DNA from: CAVPRW01 sp046727435 [NCBI: bacterium]
GTDB lineage: Bacteria; Tectomicrobia; Entotheonellia; J063
Direction of reading: 5' to 3'
DNA: 11,276 nt
NCBI GenBank assembly: GCA_046727435.1
Contig: JBKPCR010000406.1
Coordinates: 1-11,276, forward strand
Shown here: positions 6,426 to 11,276 of the stretch, one piece after another
Numbering within the stretch: the stretch's first letter is position 1
How the letters are laid out: each line of letters opens with the position of its first letter
Program-made: the position numbers and the translations under genes
The notes under the pieces: generated by a model
Told to the model about the DNA's origin: nothing
What the model saw: the letters and a program-made list of their open reading frames with translations, nothing else
Databases searched by the model: none

Positions 6426-8471
6426 TTAGTCGGTCGTCTTCACCCAGCACCGTAGCATTTCCGCCACGCTCCAGGCCTGGGCCACGCATCCACGGGGCAT
6501 GAAAGGGGGTTCAGCGTCGAAAATCTCACTGATGGTGCCAAGACATGCTTCCCCCAGGTGCGGCACGAGCCCTTCGAGACATTGCCGCGCTTTGGCGCGC
6601 TCTGCCGGGTAGATGCGGAGCCACGAATCGATGAAGGGGCCGATGAGCCAGGGCCATACCGTTCCCTGGTGATAAGCCGCGTCACGGGCGCGTATGTCGC
6701 CAAAATACTTGGGCTTATAATCTGGATGGTCTGGGGCAAGCGAGCGGAGCCCCACAGGGGTGAGCAGGCGCTGGCGTACGACGTCGAAAACGCCCTCCCA
6801 GTATGACTGATCGAGAACCGGATGGCGTAGGGAGATGCTCAGCACTTGGTTGGGGCGGCAGGCAGTGTCATTCCCTTGTGGACCGTCGATCACGTCGTAC
6901 AGGTAGCTCCCTTCAGCGTACCAGAAGCGCTGGTTGAAGGATGTATACGCTTGTTCCGCCAATTCGGCCAGGCCCTTGGCGGCCTCGTCCCCCTGCTCTT
7001 CGCGAACCCACCCCTCGAGCAGGCGTAGGGCGTTGTACCAGAGGGCATTGATCTCGACAGCTTTGCCGCGCCGCGGGGTCACAACCCAGTCGTCTACTTT
7101 GGCATCCATCCATGTCAGTTGGTACCCTTCCTGACCCTGTTGGAGCAAGCCATCCCGCGAATCTACTCCAATATTGAAGTGCGTCCCACGACGATGGTGT
7201 TCAATTATATCTAGGAGCTTGGGAAGGATCAGCACGAGCGTGGCGCGATCCTGTGTCATCTCGAGATAACGATCCAGCGCATGAAAGAACCAGAGCGTTG
7301 CATCGACGGTATGATAGAGGCCCTCGTTCTCCCCCTCCGGAAACAGATTCGGGATCAGACCGTCGCGGATGTAACGGGCAAATGCTCGTAAAATCCAGCC
7401 CGCTTCGACATGGCGCCCGCTCGTCAACGTAAGCCCCTCGAGGCTGATCATGGTGTCACGACCCCAGTCAGTGAACCAGTGGTAACCGGCGATGATACTG
7501 CGGACCTCATCGCCAGCGGCGCGGGCCCGAGCCGTATCAGCGATACGTCCGGCGGGGGTGACAATGAATTGGTCGGTAGCCAGCACTAGCTCCGCGGCTG
7601 TCCCGACTTGCGCTTGAGGATGGGCTGAGGCGAGCAGCCGTTGTCGCCGCCTATGTTCGGCCATTTGGGCCTCATCGGCCTGCAGCGCCATAATCGTCGT
7701 CCAGGGTTCGGTAGAGGCAATCAACGTCACCTGCTGACCGGGATGAAGCTCGGCGCTGAAATAGCCCGGGCTCCACAGGACTCCTTGGGACTCATAGCCC
7801 CGCTCCGCCTCGCTCCGGTAGAAAATGCTTTGAACCGTCTCTCGATTGACGCTGAAGGTGCCATCGGCACTTTCCAGAAGAAGGCGCAGCGGGGGAAAGT
7901 CCGGCGGTGCAGAGATTTCGTAGCGCTCTCCGATAATAGTGAGCTGGTATGCCTCCTGAAAACGATCGCTGACTGGTGCGCTATGTGAACGAAAATATAT
8001 CAAGGGACGCAGCTCCAATCGCACCGGCCCTGGTCCAGACAGCGCATCATACGTGACGTGTACGGTGTTCTGCATGTGCACCATGAGCGCCCGTTTCTCC
8101 AGGCGTATGCCTTTCACCTCATAGGCCCAGATGGGCAGGCCGTTCTCCAGGCGAAACGCCGTCAGATAGGTAGCAGCAGGGAGCTCCTTAGCACTTTCCA
8201 TGCCCCTCCCGCCGTTGATCTGCACAACCTCCCCATCCGGAAATCTGAGGACTTCGGATATTTGACTGAGCATGACGATGCGACCCAGCGGCGCCGGCAG
8301 TGAGGCGATCAGCAGGCCATGATATCGGCGCGTGAGGATTCCGGAAATGGTGCCGGATGCGTAACCGCCAAGGCCGTTTGTCAGCAACCACTCACGTGTG
8401 AGGAAAAGCTCGGGGTCGGCATCATTGACGTACGCATCGCGCCACGGCATCCTGCGTATAACCTCATGCAT
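6426..8471 (-). CDS. Glycogen debranching enzyme, amylo-alpha-1,6-glucosidase type (GH133)
   Basis: This 681-residue protein has the length of archaeal/bacterial-type debranching enzymes that hydrolyse alpha-1,6 branch points of glycogen or related alpha-glucans. The N-terminal domain (about 20-270) shows the family hallmark REWLLTNGLGGYASGT and TRRYHGLL. The C-terminal (alpha/alpha)-barrel domain shows HWFTDWGRDTMISLEGL (about 331-347), LIPNLFPEGENEGLYHTVDA (about 367-386) and YHQGTVWPWLIGPFIDSW (about 600-617). The acidic residues in DWGRD and near YHTVDA are in the usual active-site regions. The start is ATG at 8471, preceded by AAGGAG at 8479-8484 (7-base spacing). It overlaps the end of the TreZ-like gene by 8 bases, so the two are translated from one mRNA. 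No signal peptide is visible, consistent with storage-glucan metabolism in the cytoplasm. Confidence 0.95.
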   Translation of the reverse strand: MHEVIRRMPWRDAYVNDADPELFLTREWLLTNGLGGYASGTISGILTRRYHGLLIASLPAPLGRIVMLSQISEVLRFPDGEVVQINGGRGMESAKELPAATYLTAFRLENGLPIWAYEVKGIRLEKRALMVHMQNTVHVTYDALSGPGPVRLELRPLIYFRSHSAPVSDRFQEAYQLTIIGERYEISAPPDFPPLRLLLESADGTFSVNRETVQSIFYRSEAERGYESQGVLWSPGYFSAELHPGQQVTLIASTEPWTTIMALQADEAQMAEHRRRQRLLASAHPQAQVGTAAELVLATDQFIVTPAGRIADTARARAAGDEVRSIIAGYHWFTDWGRDTMISLEGLTLTSGRHVEAGWILRAFARYIRDGLIPNLFPEGENEGLYHTVDATLWFFHALDRYLEMTQDRATLVLILPKLLDIIEHHRRGTHFNIGVDSRDGLLQQGQEGYQLTWMDAKVDDWVVTPRRGKAVEINALWYNALRLLEGWVREEQGDEAAKGLAELAEQAYTSFNQRFWYAEGSYLYDVIDGPQGNDTACRPNQVLSISLRHPVLDQSYWEGVFDVVRQRLLTPVGLRSLAPDHPDYKPKYFGDIRARDAAYHQGTVWPWLIGPFIDSWLRIYPAERAKARQCLEGLVPHLGEACLGTISEIFDAEPPFMPRGCVAQAWSVAEMLRCWVKTTD

Positions 8472-10416
8472 GCTGCGTCTCCTTGTCTGCTGTGGGAATA
8501 AGGACGACAGCCGCCTCCCCAGGGATGTGCCAGTTGTCCTCAGTCTCCAGGGGCGGGGTGCCAGAGCCGCCGTAACAGGGAGCTTCGCTAGACCACAGGA
8601 TCTTCCACCGCAGGTTTTCTGGAGGAGCTAGCAGCGGTTCGGGAGCTGGATCAAAGTATAAGTCGCGCCCCAGATTCATAACCAGGAGTCTATCCTCACC
8701 GTCCTCCGCGAAGAAGCGCAGTACGAACGCATCTGGGCCGAGCACCGCCCCATCCACCCCGCCAGGGCGTTGGCTGCTCAAGGCGGGATCCTGACGTCGC
8801 AGTCGTAGCAGGTCACGGTGTAACGTGTAGGCCTCGGGATGTCGGTGGCGTTCGGAGAGATCGAGTCTCGAGCGCTTGAAGGTTTCGGGATCGCCGGGGT
8901 CAGGCAGCCGTGACTGGATTTCCGGACAAGTCATGCTGGGAAACTGGCTGAGAAATTCCACGCGACCACGACGGATGAGCGGCGCTAGATTTTCGTTGTG
9001 GTCAGCGAAATATAAAAAAGGGCTCGAGGCGGCGAACTCTTGTCCCTGGAACAGCATCGGCGTCCCCGGCCCGAGCAGCATCAGGGCCGTCATCGCCCTG
9101 TAGCGGCCAGGGCTGGTCAGTTGGTGACAGCGTAAACCACTGCTGGAGTTAGCGACCTGGTCGTGATTTTGAATAAAGGTGACAAACGTGGCCGGCTTCA
9201 ACCCAAATGTGGGGGTGCCACGGCGCTGCTCTTGCCACTTGTACCATTGTCCCTGGTAAAGGTAGCCCCATTTCAGAGCCGAGATAAACTCCTGAGGCGT
9301 GCCGCGATAGTCTGTATAGTATGCCTCATTATGGCCGGTAAGGGCAACCATGGCGCTGTGATGAAAGTCATCGTTCCACAGGGCGTCGAGTCCATAGCCA
9401 CCTTGTGCCGCCGATCGCACGAGCGTGGTGTGCTGCGGCTCGTTCTCCGCCACCACAATGGTCGCACGTCCTCGGGCAGACCGCCGTACCTGGCCGGCGA
9501 TTGCCGCCAAGATATGCACTGACGATTGGTCATAGATATTCTGCGTGGCATCCAGGCGCAATCCATCGAAATGAAACTCATCAATCCAATAACCAGCATT
9601 GGCGAGAAAGAACTCGCGCACGGGTCCCGAATGCTCGCCGTCGAAATTGATGGCCGAGCCCCAATCGGTGATATAGCGGTCAGTGAAATATTCTGAAGAG
9701 AACTGCAATAGATAGTTTCCATCTGGCCCCACGTGGTTATAGACGACGTCGAGGATGACCCCTAGCCCAAGTGCATGGGCGCGGTCGACAAACCGGCGAC
9801 AGTCGTCTGGCGAACCGTAGAGGTGCGAGGGAGCAAAGAGATCGACGCCATCATAACCCCAGCCATAACGGCCGACGAAATCGGCAATGGGCATCACCTC
9901 GACCAGCGTAATGCCCACTTCCGCCAGTTCTGGCAGCTCGCGGCTGGCGGCTTCCCAGGTGCCCTCGGGCGTAAAGGTGCCGAGGTGCATCTCATAGATT
10001 ACCTGTCCCTCGAGGCGGACGCCTGGCCATGCTTGATCAGTCCACTGGAATGTATTGGGATCAATGATCTGGGACGGGCCATGCGGCCCATGTGGCTGAA
10101 AACGCGAGGTTGGATCTGGATATAAGTCTGCCTTATCTTCCAACCCATAGCGATAGAGCATGCCAGCACCTGCTGAAGGTACCACCCCCGAAAAATAACC
10201 GTTGTACTCCGGCATCAACGTTGCCATCGATACCGGGACTCCAGGATTGACGCTACGCTCGATGACTACTGTAACGCGCTGACAGCGAGTAGCCCATACG
10301 CGGAAATGCACCCCTCCTTGTTGCAGCACTTCCGCGCCCACCGGAAGTCGACGCCTCGTTAGGAGGTCGAGATCATAATCCAGAGGTACGCCTGACTCCC
10401 TTTTGACCGTTGCCAT
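8464..10416 (-). CDS. treZ: Malto-oligosyltrehalose trehalohydrolase (TreZ-like, GH13)
   Basis: TreZ releases trehalose from the capped end of malto-oligosyltrehalose, the last step of the TreY-TreZ route from glycogen. The 650-residue protein has an N-terminal CBM48-like domain (about 25-115, with GVHFRVWATRCQRVTVVIE), then a GH13 barrel with VIYEMHLGTFTPEGTW (from about 135). Catalytic residues by position are nucleophile D289 in GLRLDATQ, acid E324 in VVAENEPQ and D419 in IQNHDQVAN. The sequence DDFHHSAMVALTGHNEAYY followed by FISALKWGYLYQGQ is characteristic of TreZ rather than branching enzyme or isoamylase. ATG at 10416 is preferred to an in-frame TTG at 10431 because AGGGGGGA (10421-10428) sits right before it. 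It overlaps the downstream debranching gene by 8 bases. TreY is absent from the window, so the pathway is incomplete here and the exact specificity is inferred from family motifs. Confidence 0.92.
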   Translation of the reverse strand: MATVKRESGVPLDYDLDLLTRRRLPVGAEVLQQGGVHFRVWATRCQRVTVVIERSVNPGVPVSMATLMPEYNGYFSGVVPSAGAGMLYRYGLEDKADLYPDPTSRFQPHGPHGPSQIIDPNTFQWTDQAWPGVRLEGQVIYEMHLGTFTPEGTWEAASRELPELAEVGITLVEVMPIADFVGRYGWGYDGVDLFAPSHLYGSPDDCRRFVDRAHALGLGVILDVVYNHVGPDGNYLLQFSSEYFTDRYITDWGSAINFDGEHSGPVREFFLANAGYWIDEFHFDGLRLDATQNIYDQSSVHILAAIAGQVRRSARGRATIVVAENEPQHTTLVRSAAQGGYGLDALWNDDFHHSAMVALTGHNEAYYTDYRGTPQEFISALKWGYLYQGQWYKWQEQRRGTPTFGLKPATFVTFIQNHDQVANSSSGLRCHQLTSPGRYRAMTALMLLGPGTPMLFQGQEFAASSPFLYFADHNENLAPLIRRGRVEFLSQFPSMTCPEIQSRLPDPGDPETFKRSRLDLSERHRHPEAYTLHRDLLRLRRQDPALSSQRPGGVDGAVLGPDAFVLRFFAEDGEDRLLVMNLGRDLYFDPAPEPLLAPPENLRWKILWSSEAPCYGGSGTPPLETEDNWHIPGEAAVVLIPTADKETQHA

Positions 10417-10420
10417 TGTG

Positions 10421-10428
10421 TCCCCCCT
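10421..10428 (-). promoter_or_regulatory. Ribosome binding site of the TreZ-like gene
   Basis: On the - strand AGGGGGGA lies 4 bases upstream of the ATG at 10416. It decides the start against the in-frame TTG at 10431, which lies upstream of it and would translate through it. Confidence 0.7.
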
Positions 10429-10470
10429 CAAGATTTAGCTAATGTCCTAGATTTCTGCTATTTCTGTCGC

Positions 10471-10497
10471 CCTATACCTTGCGGCGCGGAACAGCAA
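10471..10497 (-). promoter_or_regulatory. Weak candidate promoter for treZ-debranching operon
   Basis: Reading the - strand, TTGCTG (10497-10492) is followed after 15 bases by TATAGG (10476-10471), or TTTGCT with a 16-base spacer. The candidate -10 lies about 55 bases before the TreZ start. The spacer is short and the match is only partial, so this is a guess from position and sequence. Confidence 0.2.
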
Positions 10498-10512
10498 AAC
10501 TCACTTCCAACC

Positions 10513-10536
10513 AGCTCTGGGCTTCGAGCCAGAGCT
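10513..10536. repeat. Inverted repeat (hairpin) upstream of treZ
   Basis: AGCTCTGG and CCAGAGCT form a perfect 8-bp stem around GCTTCGAG. Inside the loop CT-TCG-AG can add two more pairs with one bulged G. It sits about 100 bases upstream of the TreZ start. No T-run follows on either strand, so a terminator is not supported. It could be a regulator binding site or an RNA hairpin. Confidence 0.5.
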
Positions 10537-10779
10537 CCGTTGTATCGCACTGCCGTATAGTCCTTATGGCGGTAGAAATGCAGAAGGGGGACTTCGCGCC
10601 TAGGAAGCCTGAAGTACGCAAACTCAATGCCAGTGGCAATGCTATGGGAGGCCCATGCCGGCGACGTGATATGACGGAGTTAGGGCTGTTCAGGCTAGCC
10701 TCTACGTCATCACTTGCCCCCTGTTTAAAGCTGCATCGCGCGCCCAGAGTCGTAGGCAATCAAAACCCAACATACCATT

Positions 10780-10794
10780 CTCTCAGAATGAGAG
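10780..10794. repeat. Short perfect inverted repeat
   Basis: CTCTCA-GAA-TGAGAG is a 6-bp stem with a 3-base loop. The same bases can pair in a shifted register as CATTCT-CTC-AGAATG (10776-10790). The role is unknown, and a chance palindrome is possible. Confidence 0.35.
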
Positions 10795-10890
10795 CAAATG
10801 CTTCGTCGTCTACTCTTGACATGCCAGACCAGTTATCTGCGTAATAGCCCTGCCAGACGTGGCATACACGCGAGCCCAAATACTAGGGCG

Positions 10891-10962
10891 CTTCCCAAAT
10901 TGAGAGTATCATCGTGCGCAGCACGAGTCGGCGCTGATCCAATTGGGAAGATTGGCTTCCAA
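10891..10962. repeat. Nested and mutually exclusive inverted repeats
   Basis: CTTCCCAA at 10891-10898 is the exact reverse complement of TTGGGAAG at 10943-10950. With one extra base the pairing extends into AATTG/CAATT. Inside it TCGTGC-GCA-GCACGA (10912-10926) is a perfect 6-bp hairpin. The same TTGGGAAG arm can instead pair with CTTCCAA at 10956-10962 through a 5-base loop and one bulged G. This makes two competing folds possible. Whether it is transcribed is unknown. Confidence 0.55.
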
Positions 10963-11093
10963 AATCTATCTCCGCACAGATTTCACCCTAGGGTTATCCT
11001 CCCTGCAATCATGCTCTAACAGGTCATGAAAGCGATTTGAAGCCGTTATAGCCTGGCTCCATAAGTTTATGGCACCAACTTTGCTCTGCCTTC

Positions 11094-11135
11094 TTGGGCA
11101 GTCCCGATTGTTGATTGGGCAGTCCCGATTGTTGA
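11094..11135. repeat. Perfect 21-bp tandem direct repeat, two copies
   Basis: A 21-base unit beginning TTGGGCAGTCCC and ending GATTGTTGA occurs twice without a mismatch, at 11094-11114 and 11115-11135. The period equals two DNA helical turns. The repeat lies just before a candidate -10 element and about 75 bases before the start of the gene at the right edge. It may be an operator pair or a copy of a short genome-wide repeat. Confidence 0.9.
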
Positions 11136-11147
11136 ACAGATACAGCT

Positions 11148-11153
11148 TATAGT
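11148..11153 (+). promoter_or_regulatory. Candidate -10 element for the right-edge gene
   Basis: TATAGT lies 55 bases before the ATG at 11209. No good -35 hexamer is found at 16-18 bases upstream, where the second 21-bp repeat copy sits instead. That arrangement would suit an activator-dependent promoter but is only suggestive. Confidence 0.25.
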
Positions 11154-11208
11154 AAGAATTGCAGGACATTTCGTTGGTATGTCGCTGTTTTCACGATGGA
11201 GATAATTT

Positions 11209-11276
11209 ATGATAAGTAATAATCGAAATACAGCTGAAATAGAGGGGGTATGTGTTGGATGTGGAATGCATAAAAG
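11209..11276 (+). CDS. N-terminus of a protein with a CVGCG motif, possible iron-sulfur protein (3' partial)
   Basis: An ATG at 11209 follows GGAG (11198-11201) with a 7-base spacer, a well-placed ribosome site. The 22 codons to the window end contain EGVCVGCGMHK at residues 12-22. CxGCG close to the N-terminus is typical of 4Fe-4S clusters, for example ferredoxins or the FrhB-type coenzyme F420 hydrogenase/dehydrogenase beta family. However, the usual third cysteine two residues after CG is not present (MHK follows), so a zinc-binding or different cysteine protein is possible. The codons are richer in A and T than in the other genes of the window. Because the gene is truncated, the family cannot be fixed. 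The existence of a real start here is more secure than the function. Confidence 0.6.
   Translation, partial: MISNNRNTAEIEGVCVGCGMHK

Larger units (their letters stand above)
10537..11093. other. Long intergenic region, no convincing complete gene
   Basis: Open frames here on both strands lack ribosome sites and recognisable motifs. On the - strand one frame runs from 10882 down to 10472 interrupted by a single TGA at 10760-10762. The upstream 40 codons contain protein-like text (RVDDEAFALILREWYVGF), which could be a gene relic or chance. Inverted repeats at 10780-10794 and 10891-10962 are listed separately. The composition is less GC-rich than the flanking genes by eye. Confidence 0.4.

Noticed and set aside
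6062-6502. 146-codon + strand frame overlapping the oxidoreductase end and the debranching enzyme end
   Set aside because: It is out of frame with the flavoprotein, rich in Ser/Pro/Arg, and has no homology features.
10479-10844. 121-codon + strand frame in the intergenic region
   Set aside because: No ribosome site, no recognisable motif, low-complexity composition, and it passes through hairpin-forming sequence. Possible but unsupported as a gene.
11094-11135. CRISPR array
   Set aside because: The two copies are directly adjacent with no spacer, there are only two, and no cas gene is present.

Overview
The window is GC-rich, densely coded bacterial DNA. Start codons are mixed (ATG and GTG) and preceded by strong purine-rich ribosome sites, and coding regions are tightly packed. 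No rRNA, tRNA, CRISPR array, transposase or phage gene is visible. The gene families (CoxL/M/G-like molybdenum hydroxylase, CsaB-like pyruvyl transferase, GH133 debranching enzyme, TreZ) together suit a free-living soil or environmental lineage such as Chloroflexota, Actinomycetota or a deep-branching candidate phylum. The sequence alone does not settle which.

Region 1 (1-3212, + strand) is the 3' part of a molybdenum hydroxylase operon: a large catalytic subunit cut off by the window start, the FAD subunit (6-base gap) and a CoxG-like protein (4-base GTGA overlap). The large subunit carries AYRGAGR where copper-molybdenum CO dehydrogenase has AYRCSFR. This is therefore better read as a form-II/xanthine-dehydrogenase-family hydroxylase of unknown substrate than as a CO oxidiser. 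The [2Fe-2S] small subunit is not in the window and probably lies upstream. A bulged hairpin follows the operon.

Region 2 (3213-6402, + strand) starts with about 600 bases holding at most one doubtful small ORF. A two-gene unit follows: a polysaccharide pyruvyl transferase family protein (CsaB-like) and, 13 bases later, an FAD-dependent oxidoreductase of the PF12831 type. The pairing is not a standard pathway I recognise.

Region 3 (6426-10416, - strand) converges on region 2 with only 23 bases between the stops. It is a two-gene alpha-glucan operon, a malto-oligosyltrehalose trehalohydrolase (TreZ-like) followed by a GH133 glycogen debranching enzyme, overlapping by 8 bases. Together they would act on alpha-1,6 branch points and on trehalose-capped malto-oligosaccharides. 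The usual partner TreY (malto-oligosyltrehalose synthase) is not in the window.

Region 4 (10417-11276) is a long stretch, less GC-rich by eye, with no convincing complete gene but notable structure: several hairpins, a set of mutually exclusive inverted repeats near 10891-10962, and a perfect 21-bp tandem duplication at 11094-11135. The duplication sits just upstream of a well-placed ribosome site and the first 22 codons of a new + strand gene, whose N-terminus has a CVGCG cysteine motif suggesting an iron-sulfur protein.
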